A DNA stretch of 64,000 nt, from contig NZ_JAVSCK010000001.1 in NCBI RefSeq assembly GCF_031932625.1, positions 930,001-994,000 on the forward strand, written 5' to 3'. Shown in pieces: positions 34,491 through 42,299 of the stretch (positions are counted from its first letter, which is position 1; the number at the start of each line of letters is the position of its first letter). This DNA is from Hwangdonia seohaensis (GTDB lineage: Bacteria > Bacteroidota > Bacteroidia > Flavobacteriales > Flavobacteriaceae). Under the pieces are notes generated by a model. That model saw nothing but the letters and a program-made list of their open reading frames with translations. It had not been told where the DNA came from and ran no database searches. The position numbers and the translations under genes were made by a program.

Positions 34491-34523
34491 TAACTAAATG
34501 TTAACAAACTTAACATTTAGTTA
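34491..34523. promoter_or_regulatory. 14-bp perfect palindrome upstream of the TonB receptor promoter
   Basis: TAACTAAATGTTAA and TTAACATTTAGTTA are exact reverse complements with a 5-nt centre. The site lies about 22 bp upstream of the receptor's -7 element and replaces the -33 region, a position suited to a transcription factor. It is not followed by a T-run and is separate from the pgi terminator, so it is more likely an operator than a terminator. Confidence 0.5.
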
Positions 34524-34530
34524 TAAACAA

Positions 34531-34563
34531 AAAAAGGCAAATATTAACAATATTTGCCTTTTT
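34531..34563 (-). terminator. Rho-independent terminator after pgi
   Basis: AAAAAGGCAAATATT and AATATTTGCCTTTTT form a perfect 15-bp stem with an AAC loop, 29 bp beyond the pgi stop. It ends the DUF3108-to-pgi operon. Confidence 0.93.
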
Positions 34564-34592
34564 GATGTTGATTTTAATGATATCGCAATAAA

Positions 34593-36212
34593 TTAAGATA
34601 AATTCTTATAATAGTTCAATAGATTGCTTGTAGAAGAATCATGATTGCCAATTGCACTTGCACCAAATTCTTTTAATATTTTACTGGCCAATTGCTTGCC
34701 TAATTCAACCCCAAACTGGTCGTAGCTAAAAATATTCCAAATAATGCCTTGCACAAATATTTTATGCTCGTACATCGCAATTAATTTCCCTAAACTCTCG
34801 GGTGTTAGCTTGTTTATAAAAATGGTATTTGTCGGCTTATCGCCTTTAAATATTTTGAACGGTATGATTGATGCATCGGTGCCTTCGGCGATAACCTCCT
34901 CTTTGGTTTTTCCGTTTAAAAGGGCTTCGGTTTGCGCTAAAAAATTAGACGTTAATTTGTCTTGGTGATTTTGATTGCCGTGCAACGATTTTACAAACCC
35001 AATAAAATCTGCAGGAATTAATTTTGTGCCTTGATGAATGAGTTGAAAAAAGGCGTGCTGCGAATTGGTTCCCGGTTCGCCCCAAATTAAAGTCCCTGTT
35101 TCGTAATCTATTGCATCTCCGTTTCTATCTACACTTTTCCCGTTGCTTTCCATAATGCCTTGTTGCAAATAGGTTGCAAATTGGTTTAGGTATTGCGAGT
35201 AGCCTATTACAGCTTCACTTTCAGCTTTAAAAAAATTGTTGTACCAAATACTTATCAAGGCCAAAACCACTGGAATGTTGGTTTTAAAATCCTCGGTTTT
35301 AAAGTGGTTATCCATTTTATGGGCGCCTTTTAACAAACTGTCAAAATTATTATAACCCACGGCTAAACTGATGCTTAAACCAACGGCACTCCACAGCGAA
35401 AAACGGCCACCAACCCAATCCCACATGGGGAAAATATTGTTCTCGTCAATTCCAAAACTCTTAACGCTTTCAATATTTGTAGATACGGCAACAAAGTGTT
35501 TTGCAATGGCATCTTGATTTGCTGTATTTAGAAACCAATCTTTAATGGTGTTTGCATTTGATAAGGTTTCTTGGGTGGTAAATGTTTTTGAAACCACCAC
35601 AAAAAGTGTGGTTTCCGGGTTTAGTTTTTTAATGACCTCGTTGACGTGATCGCCATCAACATTGCTAACAAAATGTGTGGTTAGGTGATTTTTATAGTAC
35701 TGCAAAGATTCCACAACCATAGCTGGTCCCAAGTCCGAGCCGCCAATACCAATATTTACAATATCGGTAAATGGTTTGCCTGTAAAGCCTTTTCTGTTGC
35801 CATTTACAACTTCGTTGGTAAACCCTTCAATTTTTTGTTTTACTTGGTGAATTTCGGGCATAACGTTAACGCCATCAACATAAAACTGGGCATTTTTTGG
35901 AGCGCGCAATGCGGTATGTAAAACGGCACGTCCCTCGGTTTGATTTATTTTCTCACCTGAAAACTGACTTGCAATAGCGTCTTTTAATTTAACATCATCA
36001 GCCAACTCCAACAAGTATTTAAACGTCTCTTCGGTAATTCTGTTTTTAGAAAAATCAACGTAAAAATCATCCCATTTAATGGTGAATTTATTGGCTCGGT
36101 CGCTGTCTTGAGCGAACAAATCTTTCATGTGAACACGATTGATTTTGTTGTAATGTTCTTGTAGTTTTTTCCAAGAATTGGTTGCGGTTGGGTTTATAGC
36201 TGGTAGTGACAT
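34593..36212 (-). CDS. pgi: Glucose-6-phosphate isomerase
   Basis: This 539-residue cytosolic enzyme interconverts glucose-6-phosphate and fructose-6-phosphate. Family motifs are the IGIGGSDLGPAMV sugar-phosphate-binding loop, DWVGGRFSLWSAVG (PGI signature 1), SNGKSVDRNG, and the catalytic region around GTNSQHAFFQLIHQG. The C-terminal WNIFSYDQFGVELGKQLA matches PGI signature 2. It is the last gene of a minus-strand operon and begins 1 bp after the M23 peptidase gene. A strong terminator follows. Confidence 0.98.
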   Translation of the reverse strand: MSLPAINPTATNSWKKLQEHYNKINRVHMKDLFAQDSDRANKFTIKWDDFYVDFSKNRITEETFKYLLELADDVKLKDAIASQFSGEKINQTEGRAVLHTALRAPKNAQFYVDGVNVMPEIHQVKQKIEGFTNEVVNGNRKGFTGKPFTDIVNIGIGGSDLGPAMVVESLQYYKNHLTTHFVSNVDGDHVNEVIKKLNPETTLFVVVSKTFTTQETLSNANTIKDWFLNTANQDAIAKHFVAVSTNIESVKSFGIDENNIFPMWDWVGGRFSLWSAVGLSISLAVGYNNFDSLLKGAHKMDNHFKTEDFKTNIPVVLALISIWYNNFFKAESEAVIGYSQYLNQFATYLQQGIMESNGKSVDRNGDAIDYETGTLIWGEPGTNSQHAFFQLIHQGTKLIPADFIGFVKSLHGNQNHQDKLTSNFLAQTEALLNGKTKEEVIAEGTDASIIPFKIFKGDKPTNTIFINKLTPESLGKLIAMYEHKIFVQGIIWNIFSYDQFGVELGKQLASKILKEFGASAIGNHDSSTSNLLNYYKNLS

Positions 36213-36213
36213 A

Positions 36214-37515
36214 TTATGAATTTGCTGGAGTAATTATAGTTTGTTCCGGGTCTTGATTTTCAGGAATTTCCGGTTCAAATTGAATATTGTCCAATTTATA
36301 TTTTATAGGTTTGATATATTCTAAAAATTGAAATTTTAATGAATCCGAAATGGGTTTTGCCTCCGGAAGTTTTTGCTTAAAAGGATCGACTTCCTTTCCG
36401 TTTTTCCAGAAGCGATAACACACGTGAGGTCCGCCGGTATTACCTGTCATACCTACTCTTCCAATAATATCGCCTTGTTTTACAAACTGCCCTACTTTAA
36501 CTAAGCGTTTGCTCATATGCAAATATTGGGTTTCGTAGGTGGCATTATGTCTTATTTTTACATATTTACCATTACCACCTCTTCGTGTTGAAGCCGTAAC
36601 AGTTCCATTGGCAGTCGCCATTATGGGGGTTCCAACAGGGGCAGCAAAATCAGTGCCTCTATGTGGTCTTATTTTATAGCCATAATATGCAATTCTTCGC
36701 TTTAAATTATATCGAGAAGATAATCTGCCAAATTTAATAGGTGATTTTAAGAAAGCCCTTCGTAAATTTTTAGCTTCATGATTAAAGTAATCTATGATGC
36801 CCTTGGTTGAATCTGTTTCAAATTGAAAAGCGTAAAAAGGTTCTTTATTATGCTCAAAATAAGCTGCTTTTACGTCGTGTATGCCGCCGTATATAGAATC
36901 GTCAATATACTTATCAGTATAAATTACCTTAAAACGGTCGCCTTTCTGAAGTCTCCTAAAATCGATCGTCCAAGCATAAATATCGTCCGCTAATTTATTG
37001 GTTAACACTGCGCTTATCCCTTTTTCGTCCAAAGTTTCAGAAATGCTACTTGTAATAACGCCAGACAATGTTTTTTCAACATAAGTGATGGGTTTCCGGC
37101 TTTTAAAAGCGTGAATGGAATCCTTGAAGTTTATAACCACATATTCCTCTTTTGTGGGTTGATAAATAAAACTCTCTGGAACCTCTAAAGAGTCTTTGGA
37201 AAACAACATGGTATACGGTTTACCCACTTGGAGTCTACGAATATCAAAAGTATCTTTTGCTTTTTCAGCAATATGAAATATTTTTGGGTAGCCTATGTTG
37301 TTTTGCTCTAAAATAACTCCAAAAGTATCTCCCTTTTTTATGGTGTCTCTTTTAACTGTATAGTCGTTTAAATTAAAACCAAACTCAAAAACTTCCTTTG
37401 GTTTTTCTACTATAGCAATCTCTTCTTGAAAAACCGGTAATGGCTCGGGTTTGTCTTTTTTGCAAGCCATAATGGTTATGGCTAAAACAGCCAGTACTAA
37501 ACATTTGTTCCCCAT
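36214..37515 (-). CDS. M23 family peptidoglycan metallopeptidase (lipoprotein)
   Basis: This 433-residue envelope protein has its lipid Cys at residue 18 (TIMAC). A LysM/OapA-like region (TIKKGDTFGVILEQN) is followed by the M23 endopeptidase domain, which cuts peptidoglycan cross-links. The HxxxD zinc motif is HRGTD (about 284-288) and YLHMSK is present. The usual HxH is GPHVCY, with Cys where the zinc-binding His normally sits; this variant recurs in Bacteroidota as I recall it. The start at 37515 overlaps the upstream dioxygenase by 19 bp. A start 26 codons earlier would put a basic stretch before the signal peptide and is rejected. Confidence 0.9.
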   Translation of the reverse strand: MGNKCLVLAVLAITIMACKKDKPEPLPVFQEEIAIVEKPKEVFEFGFNLNDYTVKRDTIKKGDTFGVILEQNNIGYPKIFHIAEKAKDTFDIRRLQVGKPYTMLFSKDSLEVPESFIYQPTKEEYVVINFKDSIHAFKSRKPITYVEKTLSGVITSSISETLDEKGISAVLTNKLADDIYAWTIDFRRLQKGDRFKVIYTDKYIDDSIYGGIHDVKAAYFEHNKEPFYAFQFETDSTKGIIDYFNHEAKNLRRAFLKSPIKFGRLSSRYNLKRRIAYYGYKIRPHRGTDFAAPVGTPIMATANGTVTASTRRGGNGKYVKIRHNATYETQYLHMSKRLVKVGQFVKQGDIIGRVGMTGNTGGPHVCYRFWKNGKEVDPFKQKLPEAKPISDSLKFQFLEYIKPIKYKLDNIQFEPEIPENQDPEQTIITPANS

Positions 37516-38435
37516 TCTCGTAATTCTTTTTCGGTCCATAATTCTGGAAAAAATATTCTTCTTTGATATTTTGGATGCATGTATTTCACCCATTCGCTTC
37601 CTCCGGTAGCTTCAGCTGTTTTTCCGCCTATATTTAAATAGTGGTTTGCGGTGTTGTAATGTGCCATAACCCATTTTATATTTACCGTATAATCGTAGTG
37701 GCGCATGGCTTTTATTAGGCTTTCGTCCGCTTTTACCTCCTTTGGAAGTTTTCTAAATTTTGATAATAAATTATGTGTGTTGTAAAACTTGGTAAATCTA
37801 ATAAACTCTTCTTTATATCGTTCTTCAAAAGCTGTTAAAGTATAGCTTTTTTTTCCTGTTTTATAATCTTTTCCGGCGGCTTGCCAATACAAATGTTCGA
37901 ACGCATGTTCGTAAGAGGTGTTTCTGTCGATAGAATCCCTAAACCTGTTATCTATAAGATTGATGAGCTCTGTTGAAGCAAACTCAATTTTTCGGTATTG
38001 CGCACTTTGAAATCCGCTTGCCGGTGTTAATGTTTTTCTGAATTTATTGTACTGATCGACGTCCATTCCATCCTTCATAATAGTAAAAGACGATGTAAGC
38101 ATATCAAAATAACGACTAATACGCATTAGTTTTGAGGTGAACAATTCGGCATCAACAGCGTCGTGTTTTGCCACTTGTTCAATCTCGCCAAGTATCATTT
38201 TAAACAACAGCTCGTTTATTTGATGGTACATGATAAACACCATCTCGTCTGGCAAGGTGGTGCGCTGTACTTGTAAATTCAATAAGGCATCGGTTTGAAT
38301 ATAGTCCCAATAGTTTATGGGTTTGCTATATAAAAGACCTTCAAGATGAACCTCTAAATCTTGGTCAATCGCCTCGTATTTTTCTTTAAGCTGGTTGGTA
38401 ATATCTGTACTCAAAATCTCTTTAATTTTCAACAA
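37497..38435 (-). CDS. Tryptophan 2,3-dioxygenase family protein
   Basis: This 312-residue, all-helical protein belongs to the tryptophan 2,3-dioxygenase family. In well-characterised members the haem enzyme opens the indole ring to give N-formylkynurenine. Visible family stretches are NYWDYIQTDALLNLQVQ and DEMVFIMYHQINELLFKM (substrate pocket), with KWVMAHYNTANHYLNIGGKTAEATGGSEW near the C-terminus split here as AHYNTANHYLN and KTAEATGGSEWVKYM. The His candidates for haem ligation lie in these. It overlaps DUF3108 by 14 bp and the M23 gene by 19 bp. No kynurenine pathway genes are nearby, so the physiological substrate is uncertain. Confidence 0.9.
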   Translation of the reverse strand: MLKIKEILSTDITNQLKEKYEAIDQDLEVHLEGLLYSKPINYWDYIQTDALLNLQVQRTTLPDEMVFIMYHQINELLFKMILGEIEQVAKHDAVDAELFTSKLMRISRYFDMLTSSFTIMKDGMDVDQYNKFRKTLTPASGFQSAQYRKIEFASTELINLIDNRFRDSIDRNTSYEHAFEHLYWQAAGKDYKTGKKSYTLTAFEERYKEEFIRFTKFYNTHNLLSKFRKLPKEVKADESLIKAMRHYDYTVNIKWVMAHYNTANHYLNIGGKTAEATGGSEWVKYMHPKYQRRIFFPELWTEKELREWGTNV

Positions 38436-39204
38436 CTATTTGGAATGGATGTTTTAAGCCTTTAAAAGCCTCAAGGTCTGCTCTTAAAGACCCTACGGCT
38501 AAATCTGCTTTAATGCGCAAAGGTACTTTATTTTTGTCTTTCGACACCCAAAGTGTTAAACTTTCTTCTTCTTTAAAAACGCGACCTGCCATAACATAAG
38601 GCCTAAATTTTAGGGCTTCAATTTTACCAAAATTGGTACTTATGGTTTCTTCGCCCAAATACTGTAATTTAAACCCGTAGGTTTCTTCATCAAAAAACAT
38701 GTCAATTTTAAACTCATCGCCTATTTTTAACGTGCTCACATCGATGTTGTTGCGCAAATAGTAATAGGTTGACACCATGTCCTGTATATTGGGCTTGGTG
38801 TTCCAAACTGTTTTTTTGTTGTGTTTTTTATCGTTTACGTGGGCTTTATTGTTTTTTTGGTCGAAGTCAATTTCAATATCTTTGGTATGCCCGCCTTCAT
38901 CTATATCTCTAATAAATCTGTAAGGCAAAAGGGTGTTTTTATCGAAGTAGCTTTCATAGCGGTCCTTGACTTTAAAAAACCACTTTATCATACCTGTGGT
39001 TTTTCCTTTGCCAACCACATGGTAAACATCTTTGTTGTTAAGTTTTGAGTCTTTAACGGTAAGTGTGGCCTCTCCAGCTTTCAGCCAGTTGCTGTAACTC
39101 ATTCTGAATTTAAACCATTCGCCATCGCCAAACGCAGACTCCTGTTGGGAAAAAGCCATTTGTATTGTGCCAAATGCGAGTACTATAAGTAGTGTTTTTT
39201 TCAT
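38422..39204 (-). CDS. DUF3108 domain-containing exported protein
   Basis: This 260-residue exported protein has a signal peptide cleaved after MAFSQ. A DUF3108 beta-sheet domain follows (SYSNWLKAGEATLTVKDSK, then the FKVKDRYESYFDKNTLLPY segment). DUF3108 proteins are periplasmic and mostly uncharacterised. It is the first gene of the operon that continues with the dioxygenase, M23 peptidase and pgi. Pairing with an M23 peptidase suggests an envelope role. Confidence 0.88.
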   Translation of the reverse strand: MKKTLLIVLAFGTIQMAFSQQESAFGDGEWFKFRMSYSNWLKAGEATLTVKDSKLNNKDVYHVVGKGKTTGMIKWFFKVKDRYESYFDKNTLLPYRFIRDIDEGGHTKDIEIDFDQKNNKAHVNDKKHNKKTVWNTKPNIQDMVSTYYYLRNNIDVSTLKIGDEFKIDMFFDEETYGFKLQYLGEETISTNFGKIEALKFRPYVMAGRVFKEEESLTLWVSKDKNKVPLRIKADLAVGSLRADLEAFKGLKHPFQIVVEN

Positions 39205-39281
39205 GCTTTATTGGGTGATAGGTATTGTAACTCTTAGAGTTTACATTTATTGTTGTACGCAAGAAATTACAATTACTGTTC

Positions 39282-39289
39282 CAAAAATA
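39282..39289 (-). promoter_or_regulatory. Probable -7 element of the DUF3108-pgi operon
   Basis: On the minus strand TATTTTTG matches TAnnTTTG and lies about 77 bp upstream of the DUF3108 start. No good -33 element was found. Confidence 0.4.
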
Positions 39290-39368
39290 TAAAAATTCTT
39301 TACACAGCCTGTTATTATAAGAAGCTCTTAACGTTTTTTTGTTACATGTAATAAAAATGAATTTAACA

Positions 39369-39479
39369 ATTTGGGCGTTACCACAACCCTTCGACTGCGC
39401 TCAGGGCAAGTGGTCGGGCTATTCGCTACAAGTCCTCGCTCGTGCCTCGCTGTGGGCTTTCCACTGCTATCCCTAACGC
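39369..39479 (-). repeat. Dispersed intergenic repeat, family B (copy 1, with a nested hairpin repeat)
   Basis: The 376-bp gap between the DUF3108 and HPPD genes contains no gene. It holds this element, read on the minus strand as GCGTTAGGGATAGCAGTGG, then AAAGCCCACAGCGAGGCACG and AGCGAGGACTTG, CCCGACC, and finally GGTAACGCCCAAATT. It matches 47273-47359 on the plus strand. Compared with that copy it has about 25 extra bases that fold as CCCTGAGCGCAGTCGAAGGG, another dispersed hairpin nested inside. The rest of the gap holds a promoter and a terminator. Confidence 0.8.
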
Positions 39480-39480
39480 A

Positions 39481-39512
39481 AAAACCTATCTGATTTTAAG
39501 AATCAAATAGGT
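39481..39512 (-). terminator. Terminator after the HPPD gene
   Basis: On the minus strand AACCTATTTGATT pairs with AATCAGATAGGTT (one bulge or mismatch) and is followed by TTTTT. It lies about 70 bp beyond the HPPD stop. Confidence 0.7.
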
Positions 39513-39580
39513 TATAAATAGAGCTAATTTTAATTTGAAAGTTGCACGCTTACCGGAGTTGTAACCGTGCAATTTGTTTT

Positions 39581-40741
39581 TTAAAGCGTCCCTCTATTAG
39601 CTTGTTCTCTCTCAATAGATTCAAAAAGGGCCTTAAAGTTGCCCGCGCCAAAACCACGTGCGCCCATACGCTGAATGATTTCGAAAAACAGTGTTGGCCT
39701 ATCTTCAACCGGTTTTGTGAATATTTGCAGTAAATAGCCTTCCTCGTCGGCATCAATCATAATACCTAAACTTTTCAGGGTTTCAATGTCTTCTTTTAGC
39801 TCATGGCTGTGTTCTTCCAAACGCCCCGGAACAGCTTTATAGTAAGCTTCTGGTGGGGTTGATAAAAACTCAATGCCTCTTGCCCTCAATTGAGATACCG
39901 TATTGATAATGTCATCTGTCGCTACGGCAATATGCTGTACACCGGCGCCTTCGTAAAAATCGAGGTATTCTTCTATTTGCGATTTCTTTTTCCCTTTTGC
40001 CGGTTCGTTTATGGGGAATTTTATACGGCCGTTGCCATTGCTCATCACTTTACTCATAAGCGCTGAATATTCGGTATGGATCTGTTTGTCGTCAAACGAT
40101 AAAAAGTTTTCAAAACCCATAACGTCTTCGTACCATTTTACCCAAGTATTCATTTGTCCCCAACCTACATTACCAACCATGTGATCGATATATTTTAAGC
40201 CCACTGGAGTTGGGTTGTAATCTGATTTCCATTCGCGGAACCCCGGTAAAAACGTACCGTTATAGTTTTTGCGCTCCACAAATATGTGCACGGTTTCGCC
40301 ATAGGTGTAAATGCCTGCGCGAACCACTTCACCGTGCTCGTCTTTTTCAACGATTGGTTCCATATACGATTTTGCACCGCGACTTGTTGTTTCTTGGTAA
40401 GATTTTCTAGCATCGTCTACCCAAAGGGCTATTACTTTTACGCCATCGCCATGTTTTACAATATGGTCGTTTATTTTGGATTTACTGTTTAATGGTGTGG
40501 TTAACACCAAGCGTATTTTATCTTGTTTTAATACGTAGCTTACCGTGTCTTTCGAGCCGGTTTCCAAGCCTTTATAGGCATACGATTGAAACCCAAATGC
40601 GGTTTTATAAAAGTGCGCTGCCTGTTTGGCGTTGCCTACGTAGAATTCTACATAGTCTGTTCCTAATAGCGGCAAGAAATCTTGTGCGCCTTCAAATATT
40701 TTTTCTAAACCGTAGTTTACTGATTTTATGTCTTTACTCAT
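39581..40741 (-). CDS. hppD: 4-Hydroxyphenylpyruvate dioxygenase
   Basis: This 386-residue Fe(II) dioxygenase converts 4-hydroxyphenylpyruvate to homogentisate in tyrosine breakdown. It has the two-domain vicinal oxygen chelate layout. The iron ligands are the His in YIDHMVGNV, the His in GVQHIAVATDDI and the Glu in LFFEIIQRMGARGFG. The C-terminal GFGAGNFKALFESIEREQ helix that closes the active site is present. The homogentisate dioxygenase gene lies upstream on the same strand, about 195 bp away across a family A repeat, so the two may form one unit. Confidence 0.97.
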   Translation of the reverse strand: MSKDIKSVNYGLEKIFEGAQDFLPLLGTDYVEFYVGNAKQAAHFYKTAFGFQSYAYKGLETGSKDTVSYVLKQDKIRLVLTTPLNSKSKINDHIVKHGDGVKVIALWVDDARKSYQETTSRGAKSYMEPIVEKDEHGEVVRAGIYTYGETVHIFVERKNYNGTFLPGFREWKSDYNPTPVGLKYIDHMVGNVGWGQMNTWVKWYEDVMGFENFLSFDDKQIHTEYSALMSKVMSNGNGRIKFPINEPAKGKKKSQIEEYLDFYEGAGVQHIAVATDDIINTVSQLRARGIEFLSTPPEAYYKAVPGRLEEHSHELKEDIETLKSLGIMIDADEEGYLLQIFTKPVEDRPTLFFEIIQRMGARGFGAGNFKALFESIEREQANRGTL

Positions 40742-40800
40742 GATAAATTGTTTATTTGTTTATTCGTTAAGTCGTTTAGCTAATAACGAATAGTTATGTT

Positions 40801-40875
40801 TTTAGCCCTGATTGAAGCGGCATCCTTTTTTGAGGCACGAGAAAAAGATACAGCGGAAAGCAGGAAATAGCTTCT
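40801..40875 (+). repeat. Dispersed intergenic repeat, family A (copy 2)
   Basis: TTTAGCCCTGATTGAAGCGG, CATCC, a T-run, GAGGCACGA, an A-run, GATACAGCGGAAAGC and AGGAAATAGC make up this roughly 75-bp copy, about 90% identical to the copy at 5622-5695 in the other orientation. It lies in the HPPD-homogentisate dioxygenase gap. Confidence 0.8.
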
Positions 40876-40908
40876 AAAAATTATTTTAATGAACGTTATG
40901 GTTGATGA

Positions 40909-40933
40909 GATTCCGAAACAAGTTCGGAATGAC
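40909..40933. repeat. GATTCC...GGAATGAC hairpin repeat
   Basis: GATTCCGAAACAAGTTCGGA followed by ATGAC is a half-copy of the GTCATTCC family, with stem ATTCCGAA/TTCGGAAT. It lies 3 bp before the homogentisate dioxygenase stop codon and could be part of its 3' terminator. Confidence 0.7.
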
Positions 40934-40936
40934 AAT

Positions 40937-42094
40937 TTACTCAAGCCATGATTTATGATAATCGTCATCGGCTATTTTCATGGCCTTTTCAGTTACCATT
41001 AGGGGTTTAAAGGTATCGACCATAACGGCCAGCTCGTCGGTTTTTGTTTTGCCGATACTGCGTTCTGCTGCTCCGGGGTGCGGCCCGTGCGGAATGCCTG
41101 CGGGATGCAATGAGATATGGCCTGCCTCGACATCGTTTCGGCTCATAAAATCGCCGTCAACGTAATACAGCACCTCGTCGCTATCGATATTGCTGTGGTT
41201 GTAAGGCGCCGGAATGGACAGCGGGTGGTAATCGTACAAACGCGGCACAAAACTGCACACCACAAAGGCATCGGTTTCAAAGGTTTGATGCACCGGAGGC
41301 GGTTGATGGATACGCCCCGTGATGGGTTCGAAATCGTGTATTGAAAAGGCATACGGGTAATTATAGCCATCGTAACCCACCACATCGAAGGGGTGCGATG
41401 CGTAAACCATTTCAATAATATCGTCTTGTTTTTTTACTTTGATTAAAAAGTCGCCGTTTTCATTATTGGTTTCCAATTCTTGGGGCTGCCTGATGTCGCG
41501 CTCACAAAATGGTGCGTGCTCCAATAATTGTCCAAACCAATTGCGGTAGCGTTTTGGGGTGTAAATGGGACGGCGGGACTCGACAATAAACAGTCTGTTA
41601 TCCTCAGTGTCGAAATCTATTTTGTAAATAATGCCACGTGGAATCAACAAGTAATCGCCATATTTAAAATCGAGATTGCCCAACATAGTGCGTAATTTAC
41701 CGGTGCCTTTGTGGATAAAAATCAATTCGTCGGCATCGGTGTTTTTATAAAAATAATCTTGTGTGGATTGTTTTGGAGCCGCTAATATAATGGCACAATC
41801 GCTATTGATTAGCACGGTTTTTCGGCTTTCTAAAAAATCATTTTCCGGTTTTACTTGAAAGCCTTTTAGACGATATGATTTTAGATTGTTCTTTAACGCT
41901 ATTTTTGGAGCGACACTGTATTGTTTTTTTATTTCCTTTACTTGTGTGGGACGCTGTTCGTGGTAGCTATTTGTGTACATGCCATCGAATCCAATGGTGC
42001 CAAAGAGCTGTTCGTAATACAAACTACCATCTGGTTTTTTGAATTGAATATGACGTTTATGCGGAATGTTTCCTAGTTTATGATAAAAAGGCAT
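40937..42094 (-). CDS. hmgA: Homogentisate 1,2-dioxygenase
   Basis: This 385-residue Fe(II) enzyme opens the homogentisate ring to give maleylacetoacetate. Conserved stretches are HKGTGKLRTMLGNLDFKYGD in the N-terminal cupin and SLHPAGIPHGPHPGAAERS, which holds iron-binding His residues, in the C-terminal part. The residues VYASHPFDVVGYDGYNYPYA are also typical. With HPPD it supplies the first two ring steps of tyrosine degradation. Maleylacetoacetate isomerase and fumarylacetoacetase are not in the window. Confidence 0.95.
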   Translation of the reverse strand: MPFYHKLGNIPHKRHIQFKKPDGSLYYEQLFGTIGFDGMYTNSYHEQRPTQVKEIKKQYSVAPKIALKNNLKSYRLKGFQVKPENDFLESRKTVLINSDCAIILAAPKQSTQDYFYKNTDADELIFIHKGTGKLRTMLGNLDFKYGDYLLIPRGIIYKIDFDTEDNRLFIVESRRPIYTPKRYRNWFGQLLEHAPFCERDIRQPQELETNNENGDFLIKVKKQDDIIEMVYASHPFDVVGYDGYNYPYAFSIHDFEPITGRIHQPPPVHQTFETDAFVVCSFVPRLYDYHPLSIPAPYNHSNIDSDEVLYYVDGDFMSRNDVEAGHISLHPAGIPHGPHPGAAERSIGKTKTDELAVMVDTFKPLMVTEKAMKIADDDYHKSWLE

Positions 42095-42167
42095 AATTTA
42101 AATATTAAAAATGAAAAGTTGTAAGGCATTATAACTAAAACTCAAATAAAGATAATGAATTTAAAAA

Positions 42168-42191
42168 GATTCCTGCCTTCGCAGGAATGAC
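42168..42191. repeat. GATTCCTGC...GGAATGAC hairpin repeat
   Basis: GATTCCTGCCTTCGCAGGAA then TGAC is a perfect hairpin half-copy of the GTCATTCC family, in the gap between the patatin gene and the homogentisate dioxygenase gene. The rest of that 205-bp gap shows nothing else. Confidence 0.7.
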
Positions 42192-42299
42192 AATGCGCTC
42201 TCACTCAGGATTTCTCTTGATGAGGTAGTGTAGAAACTGTAATAAATCTGCCCAAAATGGTGCTATCATGTTACAAATATCGTAAAAAACAATCACTTA

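Noticed and set aside
36214..37593. Longer M23 peptidase start at 37593
   Set aside because: The added 26 residues are basic, lie over the dioxygenase gene in another frame and would precede a good lipoprotein signal peptide.
39542..41415. Several short plus- and minus-strand open frames over the HPPD and homogentisate dioxygenase genes
   Set aside because: Both enzymes have full-length frames with intact metal ligands; the others are shadow frames without motifs.
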